NCBI GenBank assembly: GCA_000433775.1
Contig: HF998497.1
Span: forward strand, 67,072-82,413
Direction of reading: 5' to 3'
DNA length: 15,342 nt
From: Corallococcus sp. CAG:1435
GTDB lineage: Bacteria; Bacillota; Clostridia; Christensenellales; CAG-314
The notes below the pieces were generated by a model, which saw only the letters and a program-made list of their open reading frames with translations, was not told the origin of the DNA and made no database searches. Of this stretch, positions 5,759-13,226 are shown piece by piece; within the stretch, counting starts at the first letter, position 1; every line of letters starts with the position of its first letter. Both the position numbers and the translations under genes were made by a program.

Positions 5759-6070
5759 TTACAGATGTTTTTCCACGACGGATTGCAATTCGTCTGCGTC
5801 ACGCAAACCGATTACTCTGTCCACAAGTTGGCCGTTTTTGAAAATGCAAACGTTGGGAATGGACATAATCTGGAATCTTCTTGCAAGGTCGGGAGCGTTG
5901 TCCACATCTACTTTGCCGAACTTTGCGCCTGTTACTTTTGTTGCAACTTCGTCGAGAATGGGTGCAAGCATTCTGCAAGGGCCACACCATGTTGCCCAAA
6001 AGTCCACTACCACGGTGCCTTCTTTGATAAATTCGTCAAAGTTTTTTGCTACATCGGGTAAATTACTCAT
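5759..6070 (-). CDS. trxA: Thioredoxin
   Basis: The protein has 103 residues, the normal length for a single thioredoxin domain. It is a cytosolic disulfide reductant recycled by thioredoxin reductase, which is not in this window. The active site is WCGPC (Trp28, Cys29, Cys32) in FWATWCGPCRMLAPILDE; Asp23 and the cis-proline Pro72 in MSIPNVCIFKNG are also present. An extra Cys75 sits beside the cis-proline loop. The start at 6070 has an AGGAGG site eight bases upstream; the frame stays open to 6283, but that upstream part covers the promoter and is not coding. The gene stands alone, with its own near-consensus promoter and a shared terminator downstream. Confidence 0.96.
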   Translation of the reverse strand: MSNLPDVAKNFDEFIKEGTVVVDFWATWCGPCRMLAPILDEVATKVTGAKFGKVDVDNAPDLARRFQIMSIPNVCIFKNGQLVDRVIGLRDADELQSVVEKHL

Positions 6071-6094
6071 TGTTGTGTCCTCCTGTGATAATTT

Positions 6095-6123
6095 AATATA
6101 CCTGCGCAAATGCCTTTTGTCAA
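6095..6123 (-). promoter_or_regulatory. Sigma-A-type promoter of trxA
   Basis: Consensus TTGACA (6118-6123) and TATATT (6095-6100) on the minus strand are 17 bases apart, 24 nt before the trxA start codon. Confidence 0.9.
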
Positions 6124-6270
6124 CAGGTTTTTTGCTGTTTTTTGACGGATTTTTCACTTTCCCCGAAAAAATCCGCCTTCTTAGGGGTTTAACCACTGCA
6201 CTTGTCCGCTTTCGCAAAGCAATGCAAGTCAACTGCGCGTAAATATCGCACGTTTCAGTCAAATGCAACA

Positions 6271-6322
6271 ACGCAAGCGACACATTGAAACACCCTTTGT
6301 GTCGTTGAGTGCCGCTTTGCGT
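6271..6322 (-). terminator. Possible operon-end hairpin after rseC
   Basis: Two nested stems, ACGCAA (6271-6276) with TTGCGT (6317-6322) and CGACACA (6278-6284) with TGTGTCG (6298-6304), lie 13 bases after the rseC stop. The minus-strand sequence that follows has only a broken T-run (TTGTTGCATTTG), so this would be a weak terminator or an mRNA-protecting 3' hairpin. Confidence 0.35.
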
Positions 6323-6334
6323 CGGAAAGGCAAA

Positions 6335-6760
6335 CTACTGTTGTTGCTCCGCCACGGAATAACAAATGCTTTTCATTGTGGGCGTTTGCATCCATTTGCG
6401 ATGGCGCAATCTGTCGATGACCACCAACAGGGCGTAACCCACAACAAGTCCTCCGACAAACATCAACAAAGCAACCCATTCCTTCCAATTCAAGGCAAAG
6501 GCGACAAACATCAACGCCAATGCAGGCACAAGGGGTAAAATGTACGCCACCAAAGCGAGGCGTGCGGAATTTGTTTCCGGTATTTCCACCTCCACTATGT
6601 CGCCGACTTTTGCGTTTAATGTGTTTTCCACGTAAAAATCCACGTGCTTTTGCTTTTCCGTCATACCGCACTTTCCGCAGGAAGCGCAGGCGGAATTTCG
6701 TCCTATGCGCACTTGCGCAATGTTGTTTTTATTTGCAACCACACTGCCACGTTCTGTCAT
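6335..6760 (-). CDS. RseC/MucC-like membrane protein (SoxR-reducing system family)
   Basis: The protein has 141 residues. The N-terminal half is soluble and has a cysteine group typical of the RseC family (Cys25, Cys28, Cys31 in SACASCGKCGM), followed by a strand-rich part (AKVGDIVEVEIPE). Two hydrophobic helices at ~66-90 and ~94-116 anchor it. In Proteobacteria RseC is tied to sigma-E control and to SoxR reduction with the Rsx/Rnf complex; in Clostridia, homologues are often associated with Rnf-type electron transport, but no rnf gene lies here. It starts 16 nt after the hslU stop, behind an AGGTGA site, so it is the last gene of the operon. In Bacillus the gene after hslU is codY. Family call good, function in this host unknown. 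Confidence 0.85.
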   Translation of the reverse strand: MTERGSVVANKNNIAQVRIGRNSACASCGKCGMTEKQKHVDFYVENTLNAKVGDIVEVEIPETNSARLALVAYILPLVPALALMFVAFALNWKEWVALLMFVGGLVVGYALLVVIDRLRHRKWMQTPTMKSICYSVAEQQQ

Positions 6761-6776
6761 TTTTCACCTGTTTTGC

Positions 6777-8063
6777 TTACAGCACATATTTTTTGAGATT
6801 TCTCGATTCCGTGCGGAAGTTGTTTTCCACATAGGCTTTGTCGATAACCACCGTTTTCTTTTCGCCCTCTTCGGCAATGTCGTAGGAAATGTCTTCCACG
6901 ATGTGTTCCATTATGCTTTGCAAACGGCGTGCGCCGATGTCTTCCAAGGTGTTGTTCTGGTCGTAGGCGACGTTGGCAATTTCCCGTATGCCGTCGTCGG
7001 TGAAACGCAAATCAATGCCGTCCACCGCCAGCAATTTTTTGTACTGGTCGGTAATGGCGTTTGCCGGCACGGTGAGAATCTTTACAAAATCATTCACGCC
7101 GAGGCTGTCCAACTCCACAAGCACGGGGAAACGTCCCTGCAACTCGGGAATGAGGTCGGAAACCTTGCTTACATGGAATGCACCGCTTGCAATAAACAGA
7201 ATGTAGTCGGTCTTTATGTTGCCGTACTTGGTGGAAACGGTACAACCTTCCACAATGGGCAAAATGTCCCTTTGCACACCCTCACGGGAAACGTCGGGAC
7301 CGTTTTGCGAAGATTTTCCTGCAATTTTGTCCATTTCGTCAATGAAAATGACACCGTCGTTTTCCGCACGGCGCAACGCTTCGCTTTCCACGCTGTCCAA
7401 ATCGATGAGTTTTTCACTTTCCTCGGCGGCAAAGATTTTCAATGCTTCTTCCACCGTTACCGTGCGTTTTTTCATCTTTTTGGGCAGAATATCGCCAAAA
7501 ATACTGCCGATATTTATTTCGCCGCCACCGCCTGCCTGCAATTCGATGGGTTTGGGAACGTCGGCAACCTGAATTTCCAACTGCATCTGGTCGAGATTGT
7601 GATTGGCAATTTCGTCCGTCAACGTGGCTTTGCTTATGCCTTCGGGCAAATCTCCGCCCTTTTTGGCAAGCATGTCGGCAACACGTTCCACCGCACGCTG
7701 AAAGGCACGGGCTTCCACTTCCTTGTACCTTTCGTCTTTCACAAGGCGAATGGACACTTCCACAAGGTCACGTATCATGCTTTCCACGTCTCTTCCCACG
7801 TAGCCCACTTCCGTGTACTTGGTGGCTTCCACCTTCAAAAAAGGCGCTTTGACGATTTTTGCAAGACGGCGTGCAATTTCCGTCTTTCCCACGCCTGTGG
7901 GACCCTTCATTATTATGTTTTTAGGGGTAATTTCTTCCCTGTCCTGCAAGGGCAGTTTGCTTCGTCTGTACCTGTTGCGCAATGCTATTGCAACAGCCTT
8001 TTTAGCCTGAAACTGTCCGACAATGTATCTGTCCAACTCGGAAACTATTTGTTTGGGTGTCAT
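6777..8063 (-). CDS. hslU: ATP-dependent protease ATPase subunit HslU (ClpY)
   Basis: The protein has 428 residues, slightly shorter than the usual ~440-460, with the reduction in the intermediate (I) domain. It is the AAA+ unfoldase ring that feeds substrates to HslV. Visible motifs: MTPKQIVSELDRYIVGQ start, Walker A GPTGVGKT (54-61), pore loop GYVG (87-90), Walker B VIFIDEMDK (238-246), ELQGRFPV with the arginine finger (Arg311), sensor-2 GARRLQ (377-382), and a hydrophobic C-terminus KKYVL, which in the family docks into HslV. The start at 8063 is one base after the hslV stop, and its GAGGAGG ribosome site lies in the last hslV codons; the frame upstream to 8192 is hslV in another frame. 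Confidence 0.96.
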   Translation of the reverse strand: MTPKQIVSELDRYIVGQFQAKKAVAIALRNRYRRSKLPLQDREEITPKNIIMKGPTGVGKTEIARRLAKIVKAPFLKVEATKYTEVGYVGRDVESMIRDLVEVSIRLVKDERYKEVEARAFQRAVERVADMLAKKGGDLPEGISKATLTDEIANHNLDQMQLEIQVADVPKPIELQAGGGGEINIGSIFGDILPKKMKKRTVTVEEALKIFAAEESEKLIDLDSVESEALRRAENDGVIFIDEMDKIAGKSSQNGPDVSREGVQRDILPIVEGCTVSTKYGNIKTDYILFIASGAFHVSKVSDLIPELQGRFPVLVELDSLGVNDFVKILTVPANAITDQYKKLLAVDGIDLRFTDDGIREIANVAYDQNNTLEDIGARRLQSIMEHIVEDISYDIAEEGEKKTVVIDKAYVENNFRTESRNLKKYVL

Positions 8064-8064
8064 G

Positions 8065-8616
8065 TTACGCCTCCTCAACGGTAATGTGTCCGTTTGTGAA
8101 CACACAAATTTCGCTGGCAATTTCCAACGCCTTGGTGGCAATTTCCTTTGCGGAAAGGTCGGTGTTTCTGAGCAACGCCTTTGCTGCGGCAAGTGCGTAG
8201 TTTCCTCCGCTGCCTATTGCACAAACGCCGTCGTCCGGCTCGATTACGTCCCCCGTGCCGGAAAGCAAAAAGATGTTTTCCTTGTCGGCCACAATCATCA
8301 TGGCTTCAAGTTTGCGCATGATGTTGTCCCTGCGCCACAGTTGCGCCACTTCCACGGCGGCACGCAAAAGATTTCCGCTGAACTTTTGCAGCATTTCCTC
8401 AAATTTTTCCGACAGCGTGAAAGCGTCGGCAACGGAACCTGCAAAACCCGTTACTATTTTTCCGTCATAAATGCGACGTACCTTGACGGCGTTGCCTTTC
8501 ATTATTACGTTTTGCCCCTGCGTTACCTGTCCGTCGCCCGCAACGGCAATTTTACCGTCCTTTTTGACGGCGCATATTGTTGTGCCTTTGATAGTATCGG
8601 CAAAAACTTCCGCCAT
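8065..8616 (-). CDS. hslV: ATP-dependent protease peptidase subunit HslV (ClpQ)
   Basis: The protein has 183 residues and is the proteasome-beta-like peptidase that forms two hexameric rings capped by Hsl[40 protein letters not shown] and [16 protein letters not shown] are signature stretches. The N-terminus is [17 protein letters not shown], so the catalytic threonine is probably Thr12, exposed after removal of an 11-residue leader; the Enterobacteria form has only Met before the Thr-Thr pair. The presence of GTTI rather than a Ser-type N-terminus points to a threonine peptidase, unlike the serine-type Bacillus ClpQ. AAGGAGGA lies over the trmFO stop, two bases before the gene, so translation is probably coupled. 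Start choice follows that site. Confidence 0.96.
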   Translation of the reverse strand: MAEVFADTIKGTTICAVKKDGKIAVAGDGQVTQGQNVIMKGNAVKVRRIYDGKIVTGFAGSVADAFTLSEKFEEMLQKFSGNLLRAAVEVAQLWRRDNIMRKLEAMMIVADKENIFLLSGTGDVIEPDDGVCAIGSGGNYALAAAKALLRNTDLSAKEIATKALEIASEICVFTNGHITVEEA

Positions 8617-8618
8617 AA

Positions 8619-9926
8619 CTAATCCTCCTTTAACTGTGAAACTACTTTGCGCATGGCGTCTACCGCACGCTGCGCATACGCCGCTTTACGCTCCGTCTTT
8701 TTGACGAATGTGTCCAACGGCTTCAAAATTCCGAAATTACTGTTCATGGGGGAATATTCCCCGAAGTCCGAAGAAACGTGTTCGCACAGTGCCCCCGTCA
8801 TTGTTTCCGTGGGAAACTCCGCAAAGGGCAGTCCTTTTGTTGCCCTGTACGCCTGAATTCCCGCCACAATGCCGCTTAAAGCCGATTCCATGTACCCCTC
8901 TACGCCGGTGATTTGCCCTGCGAAAAACAACTTGGGATTGCTTTTCAGTTGCATGTACCTGTTGAGAAACTTGGGCGCATTGAGATAGGTGTTGCGGTGC
9001 ATCACGCCGTATCGCACGAATTCCGCATCTTTCAATGCCGGAATCATGGAAAACACACGCTTTTGCTCGCCGAATTTGAGGTTTGTCTGGAAACCGACCA
9101 GGTTGTACAGCGTGCCCAATCGGTTTTCCTTTCTCAGTTGCAAAACGGCGTAGGGTTTTTCCGTTTTTCTGCTGTCGAAAAGCCCCACGGGCTTCAACGG
9201 GCCGAAACGCATTGTGTCTTCGCCACGTTTTGCCATGACTTCGATGGGCATACACCCCTCGAACACGTTGTTTTCAAAGTCTTTCAGTTGCACTGTTTCC
9301 GCAGAAACAAGCGCATTGTAAAATTGCAGATACTGCTCCTTGTTCATGGGACAGTTGAGATAGTCCGCATCCCCCTTGCCGTACCTGCTTGCCACAAAGG
9401 CGCTGTCGTAGTCGATGCTTTCCGCCGTAACAATGGGGGCAACGGCGTCGAAAAAGTACAGAAAATCCCGTCCGAAAATTTCCCTCAACGCAGGCACCAA
9501 AGCGCCGTCCGTCAGCGGACCGCTGGCAACAATTACGCAGTCGAAACCGTCGGTGTCCAACGTGTCGCACACTTCCGCCACACGGTGAAAGTTTTCAAAC
9601 GCTTCCAGTCGCTGTGTAATGAGGGAGGAAAAGGCGTTTCTGTCCACGGCAAGAGCGTTGCCTGCAGGCACCCTTGTTTGTTGCGCTACCTGCAAAACGA
9701 GGCTGTCCAACAACTTCATTTCCTCCTTCAAAACGCCGCTGGACGTGTTGAAATCCTCGCTTTTGAAGGAATTGGAACACACCACCTCGCACAAAGTGTC
9801 CAGGTGATGCGCAGGAGATTTTTTAAGCGGTTTCATTTCCGCCAGAGTAACGTCCACGCCACGTTTCAAAAGTTGATGGCATGCCTCGCACCCCGCAAAA
9901 CCTCCGCCGATGACCTTAACTTTCAC
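8619..9926 (-). CDS. trmFO: TrmFO, folate/FAD-dependent tRNA (m5U54) methyltransferase
   Basis: The protein has 435 residues, the full family length. It makes 5-methyluridine at position 54 of the tRNA T-loop using methylenetetrahydrofolate and reduced FAD. The N-terminal Rossmann motif [11 protein letters not shown] binds FAD. The reactive cysteines of the family are present: Cys50 in [10 protein letters not shown] and Cys225 in [29 protein letters not shown] (191-199), [10 protein letters not shown] and [15 protein letters not shown] (334-348) are further family marks. The start is GTG at 9926, overlapping the end of topA by 11 nt; GGTGAAG serves as ribosome site inside topA. No ATG upstream fits better. 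It is followed at 2 nt by hslV; the Bacillus order has xerC here, which is missing. Confidence 0.96.
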   Translation of the reverse strand: MKVKVIGGGFAGCEACHQLLKRGVDVTLAEMKPLKKSPAHHLDTLCEVVCSNSFKSEDFNTSSGVLKEEMKLLDSLVLQVAQQTRVPAGNALAVDRNAFSSLITQRLEAFENFHRVAEVCDTLDTDGFDCVIVASGPLTDGALVPALREIFGRDFLYFFDAVAPIVTAESIDYDSAFVASRYGKGDADYLNCPMNKEQYLQFYNALVSAETVQLKDFENNVFEGCMPIEVMAKRGEDTMRFGPLKPVGLFDSRKTEKPYAVLQLRKENRLGTLYNLVGFQTNLKFGEQKRVFSMIPALKDAEFVRYGVMHRNTYLNAPKFLNRYMQLKSNPKLFFAGQITGVEGYMESALSGIVAGIQAYRATKGLPFAEFPTETMTGALCEHVSSDFGEYSPMNSNFGILKPLDTFVKKTERKAAYAQRAVDAMRKVVSQLKED

Positions 9927-12141
9927 TTACTTCACCGCCGTTGTAATCGCACTCTCTGTTGGAGCAGCGAATTGTTTTTTTGCCACGGCTTTCCTTGTAC
10001 ACGAGATGCGCTCCGCACTTGGGACAAAGTTTGCCCGTAGGAACGTCCCAACTGACAAAGTCACATTCGGGGTACCCCGTGCAGCCGTAAAACACCGTTC
10101 CCTTTTTGGAAACACGCTTTACCACATCCTTTCCGCATTTGGGGCAAACAGCCACCTTTTCCGTGAGAGGTTTGGTGTTTTTGCAGTTGGGATAGTTGGA
10201 GCAGGCAAGATACTTGCCGTATTTTCCCTCTCTTTCCAACATTTTTGCCCCGCAAAGTTCGCAAACTATGTCCGTTTCCTTGGGGGGTGTTTTTTCTTTC
10301 AGACTTTTGATGTTGGAGCATTTAGGGTAGTTGGAACAGGCAAGATACTTGCCGTATCTGCCCGTTTTGATTACCATGGGTGCGCCGCACTTGTCGCAGG
10401 TAACGTCTGACACTTCATCTTCCACAAACACCTTTTCGCCGTGCATTGCACGGTCCACCTTTCTGATGAGCGGTTTGTAGAAACTGTCCACCACCTTGTA
10501 CCACGGCTCGGCGTTTTCCTCTATCGAGTCCAGCCTTTCTTCCATTTCGGCGGTGAAATCCACGTCCACCACCTCGCTGAAATACTGTTCCAGGTACTCC
10601 GTTACCTGAATACCCAACTTGCTGGGCACCAGCGCTTTGCTTTCCTTTGTTACGTATTCTCTCTTGTACAGCGTCTGCATTACCGTTGCGTAGGTGCTGG
10701 GACGCCCTATGCCACGTTCTTCCATTGCCTTGATGAGGCTTGCCTCGGTGAAACGTGCAGGCGGTTTGGTGAAACGCTGTTCGGAGTTGAGTTTTATTTT
10801 TTTGAGGACGTCGCCCTGTTCCAACGGCGGCAAAAGAGCGTTTTCTCCCTCTTCCTTGTCCTTTTCCTTGGTTTTCGCTTCGCCGTAGATGGCAAGATAA
10901 CCGTCAAATATCTGCGTTTTGCCCGTTACCGTAAGTCCGTAGTCGCCGCAACTTACGGAAACGTTCACGCTGTCGTACAACGCCTTTTCCGCCTGACTTG
11001 CCAAAAATCTTTCGTAAATGAGTTTGTACAAAGAATATTGGTTTTTGGACACCTTGTCTTTGATAAATTCCGGCGTGATGTCCACGTTTATCGGGCGGAT
11101 TGCCTCGTGGGCGTCCTGCGCCTGCTTTTTGGATGCAAAAAAGTTGGGCGTTTCCGGCACGTATTTGCTTCCGTACACCTCGGCAATGCGTTTGCGTGCC
11201 GCGCTTATCGCATCCGACGACACCCTTACCGAATCGGTACGGATGTAGGTTACCAAAGCGACGTGTCCCATTCCAGGGATGTCGAAACCTTCGTACAGTT
11301 GCTGCGCCACCGACATTGCCATTGCGCTGGACATACGCAGTTTGTTTACTGCATCCTGTTGCAGCGTGCTGGTTGTAAAAGGCGGTTGCGGACGGCTTTG
11401 CGTAACGGATTTTTTGACGCTCTGCACCGTGTAGGGGGAAGAATTCAACGCCGCCAGCACTTCATCGCACTGTTCTTTGTTTTTAATTTTGAACTTTTTG
11501 CCCTTTTTCTCCGTCAGTGCCGCCTTGAAAGAGGGCTTTTTGCCAACCTTTTCCAACACCGCCGATACCGACCAGAATTCTTCCGGTTTGAAGTTTTGTA
11601 TTTCCTTTTCCCTGTCCACGACGATACGCAAGGCGGCGGATTGCACCCTTCCTGCGGAAAGTTTGTTGCGGATTTTTTTGCACAAAACGGGGGAAAGCGT
11701 GTAGCCCACCAACCTGTCCAACACACGGCGTGCCTGCTGTGCGTTTACCAGCCCTATGTTGACGTACTTGGGATTTTGTATTGCGTCGTTCACCGCTTTT
11801 TTGGATATTTCGTTGAACATGATGCGGTTTTTGGCGTTGGGGTCGAGATTCAGCGCACACTGCAAATGGTAGGAAATTGCCTCTCCTTCACGGTCGGGGT
11901 CGGTTGCCAGATAAACGCTGTCGGCTTTTTCCACCTCTTTGCGCAGACGTTCTATGGTCTGCTTCTGTTCCGGCTTGCGTGGGGCAAGTTGCGGTTGATA
12001 GTTGTTGTTAAAGTCGATGCCCATGCTGTTTTCCGGCAAATCCCAGATGTGCCCCTTGGATGCGTCCACTTTGTAGTCGGCGCCGAGATACTTTCCGATG
12101 GTTTTCGCCTTTGCGGGAGATTCGACAATTACCAGTTTCAT
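9916..12141 (-). CDS. topA: DNA topoisomerase I (type IA) with four C-terminal zinc ribbons
   Basis: The protein has 741 residues. It relaxes negative supercoils through a transient 5'-phosphotyrosine bond. The Toprim domain opens the protein (VESPAKAKTI with Glu7; DPDREGE at 81-87). LSAGRVQSAALR at 161-172, the catalytic Tyr299 in LVTYIRTDS, HEAIRP at 345-350 and GIGRPSTYA at 477-485 are all in place. The C-terminus carries four Cys4 ribbons: Cys582/585/602/608, 627/630/647/653, 666/669/687/693 and 706/709/726/731; the first two are close copies (RYGKYLACSNYPKC and KYGKYLACSNYPNC). The start overlaps the dprA stop by 4 nt (ATGA) with GGAGG upstream, and the 3' end overlaps trmFO. All catalytic parts are intact. 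Confidence 0.97.
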   Translation of the reverse strand: MKLVIVESPAKAKTIGKYLGADYKVDASKGHIWDLPENSMGIDFNNNYQPQLAPRKPEQKQTIERLRKEVEKADSVYLATDPDREGEAISYHLQCALNLDPNAKNRIMFNEISKKAVNDAIQNPKYVNIGLVNAQQARRVLDRLVGYTLSPVLCKKIRNKLSAGRVQSAALRIVVDREKEIQNFKPEEFWSVSAVLEKVGKKPSFKAALTEKKGKKFKIKNKEQCDEVLAALNSSPYTVQSVKKSVTQSRPQPPFTTSTLQQDAVNKLRMSSAMAMSVAQQLYEGFDIPGMGHVALVTYIRTDSVRVSSDAISAARKRIAEVYGSKYVPETPNFFASKKQAQDAHEAIRPINVDITPEFIKDKVSKNQYSLYKLIYERFLASQAEKALYDSVNVSVSCGDYGLTVTGKTQIFDGYLAIYGEAKTKEKDKEEGENALLPPLEQGDVLKKIKLNSEQRFTKPPARFTEASLIKAMEERGIGRPSTYATVMQTLYKREYVTKESKALVPSKLGIQVTEYLEQYFSEVVDVDFTAEMEERLDSIEENAEPWYKVVDSFYKPLIRKVDRAMHGEKVFVEDEVSDVTCDKCGAPMVIKTGRYGKYLACSNYPKCSNIKSLKEKTPPKETDIVCELCGAKMLEREGKYGKYLACSNYPNCKNTKPLTEKVAVCPKCGKDVVKRVSKKGTVFYGCTGYPECDFVSWDVPTGKLCPKCGAHLVYKESRGKKTIRCSNRECDYNGGEVSES

Positions 12142-13226
12142 TCAAGTCCTCCATACAGCCGGTAGGTATTGCCCGGCAGTCTTGCAATTATACTCTTTAT
12201 TTCCAAATTTGCCAACAAAAAATTGAGTTCGGCGGGAGATATTTGCGTTTTTTCCACAAGTTTGTCAAAAGAAAGTTGCCCGTCGGACAACGCTTCCACC
12301 ACCGACTGTTCGGCAAAACTGAGTTGATACGCCTGTTTTTTGCTTTCCGTTGCGTCCAGACGATAGTACTCTTCAATGTCCCTCGGGGTGGTAATGCAAA
12401 CGCCCTGCATGCTCTTTATGAGATGATTGTTACCGGAAAAACTTGCGTCATACACTTCGCCGGGCACGGCAAAAACATCCCTACCCTGTTGCAGTGCGTG
12501 TTCCACAGTGGAAGACGTACCGCTTTTTAACGGCGACTGACACACCAGCACCCCCAGCGACAAGCCGGAAACAAGCCTGTTGCGATGGGGAAAACGGTAG
12601 GCAAGGGGTTGCGAGTGGCAAGGATATTCGGAAACAAGCAAACCACCGCCCTGCACGATTTTTTCCGCAAGATTCTGGTTTGCCGAAGGATACACCCTGA
12701 CAACGCTGCCTGCCAGCACGGCTATTGTGTTGCCGTGTTGATTCAATGCCGTTTCGTGCGCCACCGTGTCTATGCCGTAGGCAAGACCGCTGACAACGGT
12801 GAAATGCTGACTTAACACGGAAACGAAATCCGTCGCAACACGCCTGCCGTAGGAAGACGCTTTGCGTGTACCAACCACGGCAATGCACCTGCTTTCAAGC
12901 AGTTTGACGTTTCCCCTGTAAAACAAAACGTAGGGAGGGTCGGGAATATCCGCCAAACTTTGCGGAAAGGCGTCGGAAAAGCAGGTAATAGCCTGCGCAC
13001 CGCTGTTTTGCAACGACGCCACGGCTTTTTCCACACCGTTTTGTTTAAGCAACAAGCAGATTTTTCCGAAATTTTCCGCAAAAAGTTCCTGCGCCACGCT
13101 ACTACCGCAAAAACGCTCTTCAAAATTATCCGCACTGCCCAGACTGCGCCACAATTTGTAAAATTTGGCGGCGGCAACTTCGTGCTGTGCAAAAAATATG
13201 CAAATTTTTTCCTCTCTGCTGTACAT
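12138..13226 (-). CDS. dprA: DprA/Smf, DNA-processing protein (RecA loader)
   Basis: The protein has 362 residues. DprA binds incoming single-stranded DNA in transformation and loads RecA. The Rossmann-like core shows IAVVGTRKASSYG (115-127), SGLAYGIDTVAH (146-157), VYPSAN (178-183), FPHRNRLVSGLS (212-223) and GRDVFAVPG (248-256). A DprA winged-helix-type domain closes the protein (~305-355). The N-terminal ~85 residues form a poorly conserved SAM-like domain. One variation is AVLAGSVVRVYP, where homologues usually have a GxGxDxxYP turn. The ATG shares one base with the comM stop (TAATG), so it depends on coupling; its own ribosome site (AGGGTG) is weak. It starts the dprA-topA-trmFO block. 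Confidence 0.95.
   Translation of the reverse strand: MYSREEKICIFFAQHEVAAAKFYKLWRSLGSADNFEERFCGSSVAQELFAENFGKICLLLKQNGVEKAVASLQNSGAQAITCFSDAFPQSLADIPDPPYVLFYRGNVKLLESRCIAVVGTRKASSYGRRVATDFVSVLSQHFTVVSGLAYGIDTVAHETALNQHGNTIAVLAGSVVRVYPSANQNLAEKIVQGGGLLVSEYPCHSQPLAYRFPHRNRLVSGLSLGVLVCQSPLKSGTSSTVEHALQQGRDVFAVPGEVYDASFSGNNHLIKSMQGVCITTPRDIEEYYRLDATESKKQAYQLSFAEQSVVEALSDGQLSFDKLVEKTQISPAELNFLLANLEIKSIIARLPGNTYRLYGGLE

Noticed and set aside
6071..6283. N-terminal extension of thioredoxin to 174 residues
   Set aside because: It would cover the trxA promoter and the AGGAGG site; the 103-residue form has the family length.
6705..8084. A 459-codon open frame on the + strand opposite hslU
   Set aside because: Antisense shadow of hslU with the same Phe/His/Val-rich composition; all catalytic motifs are on the minus strand.
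8913..10040. A 375-codon + strand open frame opposite trmFO
   Set aside because: Shadow of trmFO and the end of topA; no motif and no ribosome site.
10441..12165. A 574-codon open frame on the + strand opposite topA
   Set aside because: It is the antisense shadow of the intact topA gene; the translation is rich in Phe, His, Val and Cys with no family motif, and it has no proper ribosome site.
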